From the NCBI GenBank assembly GCA_000231825.2, contig JH720326.1, positions 365,608-429,607 of the forward strand: DNA of 64,000 nucleotides. The letters run 5' to 3'. The position numbers and the translations under genes are program-made. The notes under the pieces were generated by a model. That model was given only the letters and a program-made list of their open reading frames with translations, was not told the DNA's origin and searched no databases. Origin of the DNA: Tetrahymena elliotti 4EA. Taxonomy: Eukaryota; Ciliophora; Oligohymenophorea; Hymenostomatida; Tetrahymenidae. Positions 32,551 through 45,176 of this stretch are shown one piece after another (within the stretch, counting starts at the first letter, position 1; each line of letters opens with the position of its first letter).

Positions 32551-34235
32551 ATAATAAAATAAAAATAAAATATTTTATCTTAAAAATATTAAAGTATGAC
32601 TCCTTAAATATTACTATTTGTTATCAGTGTTAAAAAAAAATTTACTTTTATTATAATAAATTTTAAATTATTCTATTTATTTTTCCCCTCATCTTATGAT
32701 TAAAAATATTTACTTCCTATCTTTTCAAATATTTTACAATACTTTTGATGCAAAATTGTTTTATTTTAAAATTAAAAAATAGTTTAATAAAAACTACCTC
32801 TAATTTTACATAAACTAAAATCGTTTTAATAAACAATAATGAACAAAGAATCTTATTGAACATATCAGAAAATATTATCTTTTAAGAAATTTTAACAAAA
32901 TAATTAAGAAATTTAATCTAAAAAAATAAATAAGTAAATAGTTTCAATTTTAATTTAGATTTTTTAGATAGATATTATTTGGCTATTTTAGCTTTGATTT
33001 CATTAATGATTCAACAAGAATTTTATGTATGGATTTTATTTTTAGATTGAAGTTTTTTAAATAAATAATTTGTTTGAAAACATAAGAAAAATATTTAAAA
33101 AATGTCAATCCTCTTAGCATTTAGCTAGAAAAGCAAGAAAAAGCATCACTAAGTTTTACTTTTTTTAATATTTGAGCTAAATCATTTTTTTCACAATAAA
33201 TGTTATTTATAAATGAATGATAATTAATAGCTTTGATAAAAAAAAATTGTTCTACTTATTAAAAAGTTAAATAATTGATAAATATTTCTTTTTTCTTAGT
33301 CTATTTAATAAGATTAACAATTTTAATAGTGAATACAAATATTAAAACTTAATTATTACTTATCAATTTGAAAGAAATTGAAAACTGTTTATTAAATTAT
33401 TATTTGCTTAATAATGGATTGGTATATGTATTCTTAATTATTACAAAGGATTTTATTTTAGTTTTAAAAAAAGTAATTCTAAAATAATAGCTCAAGGTAA
33501 GCACACATGGAGGGGGTAAATTAATTTAAGAGGCTAAAAAGATATAAATATTAAATTATCACCCAATTCCGCCAACTTAAAGAAAGGAAAAATGCAAACA
33601 AATATTTGCATTGAGAAAATGAAAATAAATAAGAGGTTGGTTAAAAGAAAAACTATCTCATTCAAAACTTAAAGCTCTTAGTTTTTCCTTTTAAATGAAA
33701 TTCTAAGAAATATAATTTGTAAAGAAATAATAAATGAGATTTATACTGAATGAAATAATCAATATTTGAGAGTATATTAAAAATAGTAAAATAAATGTAT
33801 GTATGTATGTATGGGATATCTGTATTTAGGATCTTAAAAAACATAGAATGGTAACAAGTATTTAACTATTTTTATGAAAAAATCAATGAAAAATTGCGCG
33901 TGCGTGTAAAATGTATTGCTGCTGACAAATGACAAATGAGATACTAAAGAAATAAATTAATTCATGAAGAATAGCTTGAAAGATTCAAGGAGTTTGTTTG
34001 TTAATTTGATTGTTAACTTGGTTGCTTGTGAAAAAGAAAGATTTAAATAAAAAAAAGAAAAAAGGAAAGCGAAGGAAGAAGGTGAAAGAAGAATCTGAAT
34101 TAAAAAAAAGTAAAAAGGTATCAAATAATCCAAATTAAAAATATAAAGAAACAAAAAGTAAAAGATTAAATTCAATTATTTTAAAAAAGTCAAAACTATT
34201 CTAATATTTAATACAAAGCTAAAAATTTGCCTAAG
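32551..34235. other. Intergenic; likely long 5' leader of the YTH gene near its right end
   Basis: AT-rich spacer with a (GTAT)n run at about 33796-33812 and a short GC-rich GCGCGTGCGTG at about 33896. From about 33960 to 34235 the + strand is purine-rich (AAAGAAAAAAGGAAAGCG) without a supported frame, which would fit an untranslated leader. Confidence 0.4.
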
Positions 34236-36156
34236 ATGTCTACAGTTGAAAACCAAGTTGAAAAGTAGGACGTTTCTGAAGAAACCACCACCACCACTGA
34301 ATAACCAGTCTAATAAGCTCAAGAAGGTGCTGAAGATCAACAACAATAACAATAATAATAACAATAACCCAAGAAATACAAGTACCTTAAATTCAATTAC
34401 AAATATTGCAAGCACTACGAAGACATTAACCAAATAGTTAAGTCTTTCAAGCATCTTTAATCTCTTCAAGTTGAATTAAAGGTTGATGAAATCCCAAAAG
34501 CTCTTTGTTATGTCATCCGTTCCAACAATGACGATGATGTCCACAAGGTTAGAATTTATTTTCCTTGATTTTTTTAAAAATATAAATGCACTTAGGCCAC
34601 ATAAAATATATCCAAAATTATCTTTTTAAGGATTAATTCTTAGCAAAATGAAGATTTTTACAGTAAATTCATTGGGGATTTACTTACAATTTATTAATAT
34701 ATGTGGCAAAAAGCAGTTAAATCATTTTTCATAAAACCTAATCATTATTTTTAACAATTTAGGCTATTAAGTATGGTATTTGGACTTCAGTCCCTGGAAA
34801 CAACACCAAATTGAATGCTGCTTGGGAAAAGGCTCAAGAAGAAAATCTTGATATCTATCTCTTCTTCTCAGTTGTTAAGAGCGGTCAATTCATAGGTGTT
34901 TCTAAACTTAAATCCTCTTTCTAAGAAGAATCTTTCTCTTACTGGTAGTAACCCCATAAGGTAATGAAATATAAATATTTTGTTCAATAACTAAGCATGT
35001 GTTTTGATTTATTAAGAGACAAAAGCAATCTTAATATCTTAGCATAATAGCAATAACATATTTAAAAAAAACTGCTTTTATTAATCACCTCTTTTTAATA
35101 AATAGTTCAAAGGTCACTTCAAGATTGAATGGGTCTTCGTTAAGGATGTTAAGTAAAAGGCTTTTGAAGGCTTAAAGAACATGTAAGAATTATTAATTAC
35201 TCTTAATTTGTTTTTATGACTCAATTAAAAGCAATTTTCATTTCTACTTTACCTGAGTATAGAAAGATATGTTTATATTCACTACTTAACTACATAGATA
35301 GATATCTCTTAAAAAATGATTAGCTGATTTATTAAGAAATTAAAAATAGTCTCAAATTTCCACACAATTTATTTAGCCAAATACTTCAATCGATCAGTCT
35401 ATAAAAATATCAATAAATAAGATAGGCAACCATCAATCAATTAACAAATAAACAAAAAAATCTAAACAATTTTTGATTTATAAGCATTATGAAAAAAGAA
35501 AAAACCTTTACTCTATTAAAAATTTTAAAGTGAAATGATAAAATATATTTGAAATATATTTTTGAATTAATCTTAGAATGAAATTTTAAATTATTTTCTT
35601 AATAAATAGCAATAAAGAAGATATTTCTAGAAGCAAGGATTGCACTGAATTAGAATTTGAAGCTACTGGTAAGAAGATGTTATAAATCTTTAAGGATGCC
35701 AACTCTTCCACTTCTATCTTCAAGGATTTCGTTCTCTATGATAATTGTGAACAATATTTGAGAAACAACATTGCTTACATAGGTCGTCAAAATAACAAGA
35801 GAAATTTCTAAATGAGAAACAATGGTTAAAACATGTCTTAATTATAAAATTTCTTCCCCTAAATGATTCCTCAAAATATCTTCCCCTAATTAACTCCTGA
35901 AGAACTCCAACAATTTTCTTAAATGTGCTTCACTAATATATATCCTCCTAACAGCTATCCTCAATACAACCCCAACTTCTTCATGGGTAACAACATAAAC
36001 GGTGGTCACAAATAGAACTATCACAATAATAACAACAAAAGAAATTTTAACAATAAGAAAAATAACCACTAACACAAGGATAAGCCCCAACACCACTAAA
36101 ACACTCACTAAAACTAGGCTCAATAATAACCCCAATAGGCTGAACAAAAGATCTGA
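34236..36156 (+). CDS. YTH-domain protein (m6A RNA reader)
   Basis: Four exons (34236-34547, 34763-34960, 35106-35182, 35610-36156) give 377 residues, all junctions in phase. A Thr/Glu/Gln-rich N-terminus is followed from about residue 105 by a YTH domain: AIKYGIWTSVPGNNTKLNAA, IYLFFSVVKSGQFIGVSKL, SFSYWQQPHKFKGHFKIEW, VFVKDV, and later TSIFKDFVLYDNCEQYL. YTH domains hold N6-methyladenosine in an aromatic cage. The first Trp (GIW) and second Trp (SYW) are present, while the third cage position (Trp in YTHDF, Leu in YTHDC1) is Phe in HKFKG. The C-terminus is Gln/Asn/Pro-rich and probably disordered. Codon use is richer in C-ending codons than most neighbours, suggesting good expression. Confidence 0.9.
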
Positions 36157-37742
36157 GTGTGTTTAAATTGTTTATTAAAATGATTTCAGTCAATGACAGA
36201 ATGAAAGACTGACTGAATATCATTTTTTAATACAATCAAACCTACTCAAAATTTATAATATAAATATATATAAAAACAAAATAGTATCATAACCCTATAA
36301 TGCTTTAACCTTCAAACAATCAAATTATCTATCTTTCTAATAATCACCTATCTATATACCTATCCTCATATTGAAAAGCATCTTGCTTCCCTTTGAGTAT
36401 TTGACATTACTTGCAGTTTTTTAGTCTATTTGCAATTAGAGATCATGCCTATTTCAATCAATCTAAAGTTTATATTTTAATAAAGTAATTGTTTATTTAT
36501 GCTTCAAAATAAAATCTATCTACTATAAAAACAAATCCCCAAGGCACACTTATAATGAGTAATTTCTTAAAATCTAGCAAGTAAATAAATATAATAGTAA
36601 GGTAACAAACGCAATTCAAAATTGTATCAAACAAATCAAAATGTATTCAAGAAATAGTAATATGTGAATAGTTTGCTCAAATGCACACATTTTCTCTTTT
36701 CTGAAGATAAGCTATCTATCTATGATTATCAATCAATCAAACAATCAAAGCAATAATAGTCAAAATCATTTATTAAAAATTTTGCGAAATATCTATACAA
36801 CAAGTCCTTTTAAGTATGTATGTGTTATATAGTTTATAGCTTTAATAAATGGTTTCTTAATATTCCTACTTATTTAAATTTGATAATACCCAATGCTATT
36901 TTAAGTTCTTTGTTTGTAATTAGGTTATTCATTCACTATTTTGGTATATATTTTCATTTATTTAATATTTTTTAATATTCTAAAAATAAATTTTCCAAAT
37001 TAACTTATCAAAATATTCACAAATAGTAAAATAAATATCTCTGTATGTAAATTTTCTTAAATAATTTTTAATTCACATTTTTATGAAAAATAATCAGGAG
37101 AGGTAAAAAATTTCGCTTAATGATATAATAATAATTATATCATTTTTATAAATCATAAAAATATTTTGATTACTAAAAATTATTCAAGCAAAATACTAAC
37201 TTTAAAATATTTATTCAACTTCTAAAAATAAATTACATTCGTATTTATGTAGATGAAATTTCTTAAGAATAAATAATATGAATAAAAAACTAATAACCTT
37301 AATAAAATGTTGAATTTAATTTAAAATAAAATATTAAATTTTTAACTATTATTTATTTGTATTAATTTCAAAACAAAAAAAGAAAAAATAAATTAAAATG
37401 ATTAAATTCTCAAAATTTTCAAGATAGATCCATTAAAATAAGAAATAAGTAATATTATTTATTTAGATGCAAATTAAACACTCCTTTCAATATTTTAAAC
37501 GGCAAAGATAGAAAGCATAATTATATGAATGAATATATGAAAGTATGCAAATCGTATTTTATTATTCTAATTTATAAGAATTTAAGAGAGGTTATTAAAC
37601 CTTTAATTATAGATACGTTAAGAAATAGCAAAAAAATTCTTAAAATCAAAAAGAAATAAATTATTTGAGTATTTAGTTTGATTGTTAATTTACTTTAATA
37701 GTTATTTTAATTTTCAAACAATAAGAAATCTAATCAATAATC
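36157..37742. other. Intergenic, no gene seen
   Basis: AT-rich spacer with CTAT/ATCT simple runs (about 36330-36365, 36710-36725). Just after the YTH stop (36182-36222), TTCAGTC and GACTGACTGAA could pair as a small hairpin in the 3' untranslated region. Confidence 0.4.
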
Positions 37743-39340
37743 ATGAAAACCTTCGATTTTAATTACGGGTAATCTGCACTGCAAAATTAGTCAAAATATA
37801 AAAATGGAGCATCTACACAAATCCTTAAAAACACCAAAGAATAAGAAAATAAATTCAGCTAAAAGGATTAAGAAAACAATAAAAACTCTCAACTTTTAGG
37901 CACGAAATTCAATAAAAAAGTTGATTAAGTTGAATAATCAAATGATAGAGTTTAGCTTCTAAAAGTTCCAAAAATTTAATGGTAGCTAAGTGATTTTGAA
38001 ATAGGCAAGCCATTAGGAAGAGGAAAGTTTGGTTAGGTGCATTTAGCAAGGTAAAATCATTTATTTATTAGATGATAAAAATAATTTTTTTTAAATAAAG
38101 AGAAAAAAGAAGCAATTTTATAGTAGCCCTTAAATGCATAAGCAAAGAATAGTTGAGAAGAAGTAAAATAGAACATTAAATTAGAAGAGAAATTGAGATT
38201 TAATCTCATTTAAATCATAAAAATGTGCTTAGAATGTTTGGATTTTTTTGGGATGAGCAAAAGATTTATCTTATTTTGGAATATGCCCCTTAAGGAGAGC
38301 TATATTAAGATCTATAAAAGCAAGTAAATAATTTTTTAACACTCCATTATGATAAATTAATATATATAATATTGCGCAATTATTATTAAATGAAGTAAAA
38401 ATATTTTGTTAAAATATTAAGATAAATAAAAGATATCCTGAATAAATTGCAGCTAATTATATTAAATAAATGGCAGATGCCCTAATTTATTTACACAGTA
38501 AAGACATTATTCATAGAGACATTAAACCAGAGAATCTCTTGAATTCATTTGTAAATATATAAATAAATTTAACTATTATATTTAAACAGTCTTTTATGTC
38601 AAAGAAATTCACTAAGTGTCTTCAAAAAATAAATATAATTTGTTTTTTTTTACTTTCAATAAAAAGGGAACAATAAAAATAGCAGATTTTGGATGGTCTA
38701 TCCACTCACCATCTAACAAAAGATAAACTATATGTGGTACCCTCGACTATTTATCTCCTGAAATGGTTGAAGGAAACACTCATAATTATACAGTTGATAT
38801 TTGGAGTCTTGGTGTTTTATGCTATGAATTCTGCACTGGTATTTTTATTAAAATCATTAAATAAAATTATTTTTCAAAATATTTATTAACTTTTTACAAA
38901 AATTATTTTTAATTTTATCATTTTTGTAAAGACGAAAAGATAATTTTTGTTTGAGAGAGTATATTTAAATTACATGAATTGTAAAAAGCAAGCAAGAAAT
39001 TTACTTTAAATAATTCAGGGTATTATTAAACCCTAAATTTAGTTTAATTTTGATGATTTAACTTATTAAACAAAATTTTATATTAAAAGGATAACCTCCA
39101 TTTGAAACAAAAAGTTATGATTAAACTTATGATAGAATTAAAAAAGTTCAATTTAGCTTTCCTGAATACTTATCAATTGAAGTGAAAGACCTTCTCTCCA
39201 GGATTTTAGTTTATGAAAAAAGCTAAAGGTTAGATTTAAATAGCATATTAAACCATCCATGGATCCAAAAATATAACCCTCCATAAAATTAAGCAACAAA
39301 TCCTTATCCACTTTAATAGTAATGCTAAAACACCTACTGA
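37743..39340 (+). CDS. Aurora-family Ser/Thr protein kinase
   Basis: Five exons (37743-38050, 38101-38323, 38422-38550, 38667-38838, 39090-39340; 1083 nt) give 360 residues. The kinase domain fills residues of about 80-345. Motifs: glycine loop [18 protein letters not shown] (ATP-binding Lys); RREIEIQSHL (alpha-C Glu); [22 protein letters not shown]-loop [18 protein letters not shown], the Aurora signature; [24 protein letters not shown]. The N-terminal extension is short and polar. Auroras act at basal bodies or centrosomes, spindles and chromosomes in division; which subtype this is cannot be told. Introns are 50-251 nt. All catalytic residues are present. Confidence 0.92.
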
Positions 39341-40484
39341 GATCCTAACGAATAAATTATTTTAGAAGATGAAATAATTTTAAAATATAATTTAAAGATT
39401 TATCTTCCTAAATTTGAAGATAGATGAATGATATATTAGACTTAAATATAAAATAATTAACACAACTAAAATTTAACTTTTGTACATATTTATTCATATA
39501 AATAATAGTTAGAATCATTTTAAAAATTACAATTTCTTTATTTCAATTGGTTTGTTCTCTTTAGATAACAACAAAATATATTTTTCTTTAATTGTTAAAA
39601 ATGTTAGAAATTTTAATCACTTCGAAAAAATAAAAAATGCATGAAAATAGTTGTTAAAACACTTCAAAATTTAAATTTATTTTTTTCTTTAAACTCTTTA
39701 AAAAGTAAAGAAAATTAATTATAAAATAATACTCAAATACAATTTATTTTCTTATCAAAATTTTTTTATATCTTATTTGGTATTTATCTTGCAAATAAAA
39801 ATTTATTAAAATTTTAATTATTTTTTATTTTAATATGTTATTATTATTAAAAATACCTCCATTTTAGATAAGTAATTAAAATAAAAGTAAGTTATTTTTG
39901 TGTGCAAAATAAGGGATATCTATTGTTTGCAGCTTATTCAAAAAATAACTAAACATTTTTAATAAATCTCTATCAATTTTAATATTTTAAAATAAAATCA
40001 TTCAATATTTTATATTTTTAAATCCTTATTTATTATTTTTTAACTTGTCTTTGGATTATCAATAAATTCCACTCACTAAAAGAAAAACGAACTACTGAAA
40101 TAAAAAAAGAAATTAAAAATAATTTTATTGAACTTTTTAAATATGAAAGTAGGTAGAATTATTAAAATAAATTTTATAAAAAACTGAATAAAAATGAATG
40201 AAGAAGTTAAAACCAAATGATAATTTAATTTGAAAATGTGATTTTAGATCAATAATGAATGAACAAATTAATTAATTAATTAAACAGATGATTTACAACT
40301 AAAAAGAAATTTGAGGTTAATTAATTGATTATTTATGCTAACTCTATTTATTGTATTATATTAATTGCTTATTTTTCATTCATTTATAAAAACAACTTTA
40401 AAATAATTATAGCATTCAAGGCAAGTAAAGATCAATTAGGAAGATTTATTTAGGAAATAGCAAAGTTCTTTAGTTTTGGAATTC
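39341..40484. other. Intergenic, no gene seen
   Basis: AT-rich spacer between two rightward genes, with a perfect AATTAATTAATTAATTAA run at about 40265-40282. No gene-like frame. Confidence 0.45.
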
Positions 40485-43224
40485 ATGTATAAGGGAAGGG
40501 ATACAGCTAACTACTCTTCTAGTAAAATAAAAAATAACTATGATGAGGATGATTATGATAGGGATAGTAAAGATGATTATAATTATAAAAAAAGTTAATA
40601 GAATCCAGATTAAAAAATATAATATGTACCTGTTCCAGTTATGAATTATCCGCCTCCTTATTATGGATATAATCCTTATTAGCCTTTTATGCCTCCACCT
40701 TATGGTATGCAACCAGTCGATCCTAATTAGCCAAATTAACAGGGTTAAAATCCTATCTTTCCTTTTTAATATCCAAACTATCCTCCTATGAATCCTCAAA
40801 TACGTCCTCCTTAATAGCAATTTAATTATTCAGGGCAATATTTCTATAAAAATGATAATAAAAAAGATAGCGGATTAGCACAAAATAATAAATAAGATAC
40901 AAATTAGGCTTTTAATTCATCCCATTATGGAAAATTTAAATAAAGCTAAGGAAAATAAAGCCATTTGGCTTCCTTAAAAAATAAAACTCCTGCATAAATT
41001 GTGAATGAATTTAAGGCATACACCTTGCCTAAGTTAAGACTTAGAAGGTTGATTAAGTTGTAAGCATTAATGAAAGGGTATCATGTAAGAAAATATGTAA
41101 TTCCAAGAAAGAAAGCCACAATAAATATAATGAGAAATTATGTTGATAAGCTAATTAAAAATTATGTTGAAGTAAAGTACATTTTTATTTATTAACTAAA
41201 AAATATTAACAAAAATCATATGCCTTTAAAATTAATAACAATTTGTTTGTAGGATAAAATAGTACCAGATATCGTGCTTGAAGTCCTTGCTTATAACAAG
41301 TATAATGAAGATGTACACCTATATTCAACAGAGTACAGGACTTACTTAGAAATAATGGATCGTATTGTATAAAGAGTAGTCAGAAATGAAGCTCAGCAAG
41401 TAGTCAAAGAGTCTACTGACAATATAGTTACAGGGTAAATTTTAAACTGAAATTATTTTTGTTAACAAAATGAATTTTTTTCAAATTTCTTCAATAAAAT
41501 TTATAAAAATGCAGAAAAACTAAAAATAATTTCTAAATTTGAATTAATTTCAATAAATTAGAAAATAATCTATCTATCATTCAACAAATTTGTATATAAA
41601 AAACATTACTTTACAATGAATCTAAAAGTAAAACCTAGACAATTGAATCCAAGTTAATTTCTAAAGTATTTCTTTAAAAAATAATAATTCTCTATACTTT
41701 GAAAATTTTTAAATTAGTAAAAAAGTTAAAAAAAAACTTTTATTTCTGCAATTTTTATGGTAAAAACATGTAAAAGAAAAATAATATTTTTCTATAAATA
41801 TACCAGTTTCTAAAGACAATCTAAAATAAAACATCACAATTTGGTATTATTTAATGTGCTATCAAAATTACTATGCCAAATAATTTCTTTAAGTCTATAT
41901 TTCTTATGAATCCAGATATTTCTGATTTAGGAATTGGATATTTTTAAGTTTTTTCCTATTTTATCTTGATTTTTGAAATAAATTTCTATTAATTTATTTA
42001 TCTTTGTTAGAAGATAATTGTGATTAGAAAAAAAAATGGTTGCAATTATTATCTGAAAATGTAAATTATCTTAAATAAAATATTATTAAAAAAAGAAATC
42101 TAATTTGAAAAATTGGATATTTTTAAATAAAATATTCTGTAAAATGAAATGGTGAAATCATCAAATATTATTTGTTTACTTTATAAAACACTACTTATAG
42201 TAATTAGAAGTAATGAAAAATTATGATGTCATAGTATTTCTAAACACAAAATTTCAAATTTAAATATTTTTAAGTTTGAATAAAACATTTTTTTTAGAAT
42301 TCTAGAAGCTTTTTTGTAAAAATTGTTATATTTTAAAAAAGAATCTTGAGATAAAGAGATAATTAGAAACCTGTTGAAGAAAAAGATCCTATGGTGTTAA
42401 TAGCTAGAGACATAATTATCAATACAATAAAGTAAGACTGTTTGGAAGTTGCAAAAGATAGTGTATAGGATTTAACTTTTGAATACATGGAAGATATACA
42501 TATAAGAAATCTAATTAGTTCTAAGTATGTAACAAGAGCAGTTAAAGAAGTTGTAGTTGATGCTATATAGGAAATAGCAATTGAAGATTTGGTTGATGAT
42601 TTAATTCTTAAGAACACTTAATAGCTTGCTCTTCCTTTGGCATAGCATATGTATGATTTAGTGCAGTAAGAAATGGAAGGTGTATAACTAGAAAAGGCCT
42701 TAGACAACTATATTTTAAGAGGAATGATAGATATTATACTTGAATAGGCAAATGTAATTATAGACGACAACAACAAAGCTCTCATGGATATTTAGGAAGT
42801 TTTATAGCAAAGTAATCCTGATTCTAGGATAGGAATCGATGGAGTAATACAAAACTAAAATCAAAAATCTTCAAAAAATAAAAATAACTAATAAAAAAAA
42901 GATTAACAAAAAATGTAGCCCTTAGATGAAATATAATCTTAATAATCAGATAATTCAATTTAATAACTTGACTAAGAGCTAAATAATTAAGGAAATTAGT
43001 ATTACCAAGGTTAAGGGTAAGAGGGATAGAACTCATAAATTCAATAGCCATAATATATGTAATAGTATTAATAATAATAGCAATAAGAACCATAAAACTA
43101 GTAAAATGCTTAACCTTAAATGTAGTCATAATAATCATAATAGTTGTAAGCATAGCAACAATAAACTAATAATAACAACAACAACAACAACAATAATAAT
43201 AATAAATAATTGGGTAAAAAGTGA
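40485..43224 (+). CDS. IQ-motif protein of unknown function, 578 residues
   Basis: Three exons (40485-41171, 41253-41434, 42357-43224) total 1737 nt, in phase. Residues of about 50-115 are rich in Pro, Tyr and Gln (VPVPVMNYPPPYYGYNPYQP). About residue 195 lies an IQ-like calmodulin-binding motif in a basic helix: RLIKLQALMKGYHVRKYV. The middle (IVPDIVLEVLAYNKYNEDV through the third exon to LILKNTQQLALPL) is a long, acidic, conserved-looking helical region with many Val and Ile. The C-terminus is a Gln/Asn run. The domain family was not recognised. In ciliates, IQ proteins of this type are often cortical or ciliary, but that is inference. The second intron is 922 nt, by far the longest seen here. 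Confidence 0.75.
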
Positions 43225-45176
43225 TATTCACTCTTGTGATTTTTAAAATTTTGGGAAAAACTTAATTAAATAAATAAAATGATCTCATCCAAAAAGTAAG
43301 ATTCAAATATAAAATCAAAAAAGTTGATTTTAATAAATTTTATTCATCATTTTTTAAATTTTGTATTTCATTTATTTATTACACAAACAACAACAATAAT
43401 ATAATATCAAATCTATTCAAGTTTTAATAAATACAAAGAATAAATAAATCTAAGTTTATTTTCTCTTAATTTACTCTGTTCTCAATAAGTTAAATATATA
43501 TTCTTTTCTTATCTTTAGTCAATTAATAATTATTTAAACATAAAACGCTTATGTTTTTTCTATAAAAAGATTTTAATGAAAAGTATGAGATTTATTTTAA
43601 GGAAACAAGTTTTAGCAGATTAAAAGATGGGTTGTTTTACATGATTTAAATTTTATCTATATTCTATGTAAATATTATTTTATTTTGAGAATAAAATATA
43701 CAAACTTAATATTTTATTAACCTTTTTTTGATTATCATATTTACTTTTGGAGCAAAAAAAGAATTTTAATTAAAAATTTTGTGTCTATTTTAATTTTAAA
43801 TCTTTTACTTTCTTTTGCTTTATTGATTGTATGTTATTGGTGTAATCTCTCTATTAGTCATTCTGGTGATTTATTTCCCCTCAGTAAAAAAGATTAGACG
43901 GATTCTTTCAAAAGAAAAGCATTTTAATCTTGCTAAAAAATATTTATTTCTTTTATTATGGAATACAAGTTAATTTTTGACTTTCCTAATTTAAAATATT
44001 TGCATTAGGAATTCTTTCACTTAGATAAATAACTTAAAGATGTTATAAGTTTAGAATAATGAAACCTTAAAATAACTAATGTACATAACTTTAGTATATT
44101 AGAAAAGACTAAACTTCATAGAATGATATCAAAAATTATTTTCAACATCAATTTATTTTAAAATTTCCTTTTATAAAAGTCCTCCAAAACCTTCACTAAA
44201 AAGCCTTGACTTAAAATATAAATCAAATAAATAATAATTAGATAATTAATGTAAAAAGCAAATAAATTCTGTATTTTAAATTTCTAGTTTTATTGTATTA
44301 GCCTGAGTTTCTAAAATATTTTTAATTTTTCTAATTATGAACTCTCAGTCTAGAAATTTAAATAAAACTGAAATTAATAAATAAGTGATATAAAAGCATG
44401 AAGAATTTCTTTTTAAATAAGTGTACTAATAAGTTTTATTTTTAAAATAGTATCAATTATCCATTTTTATTCAGAAAAAGTCTTTCGCAAAATGAACTAT
44501 ATTTGTCTAAAAAGATTTATTATTTGGATACTTGATTTCTAGCTGTTTGAATTACAGATTCTTGTATAAAATCAGAATTAATTATTTTTTTATAATTAAT
44601 GAAATAATAAATAGATTTAATTCCATCCACTCAATCAATTTGTGTAATCTAATTGATTTATATTTAAACTTTTTTCAAAATTAAATTATGGGAGCTGATT
44701 TTTTTAAATATTTTGTTTTAAAAACCTATTTCCACCCTTTATTTTATGATTTATTCTAATAAATAATAAGTTAAATATGGTAAATCTATCTGCTTTTTGT
44801 GTAAATAGTTAAATTATTAATTTTTAAACTTCTTCTCAAAATATTATTCAAAAATATAATTTAAACAAAATATTTTTGTTTGATATTGAATTTATTTGAA
44901 CTCCAAGGTGAATTTTTTCACGAAATCTAATTACGTCCTCCTTTGTTTTTATTAAGTGGCTATGAATTAATCTTACAGGCAATGAGTTATTTAATCAAAG
45001 TTGTAATTTTTTACAGTTTTCAGTGATTAATTATTTTACTAATTTGGAAAATAATCAGCTTTAAAAGAGTTTTATAATTCTGAAATCTCTCTTTAAAAAA
45101 GTTGTTGTTTTGGGATATAATTATTAAAAAGTAAATAACAACTAAATAAAAAAATTAAGAAAACAAACTTTTAGAA
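43225..45176. other. Intergenic, about 2 kb, no gene seen
   Basis: AT-rich on both strands. No RNA gene, repeat family or protein-like frame was recognised. It must contain the promoter of the secreted protein gene. Confidence 0.45.

Noticed and set aside
34246..34437. Frame with Pro, Asn and Thr runs overlapping the YTH start
   Set aside because: It is a shifted reading of the YTH exon 1 Gln-coding tract (TAA/CAA/TAG runs); the true frame continues into the YTH domain.
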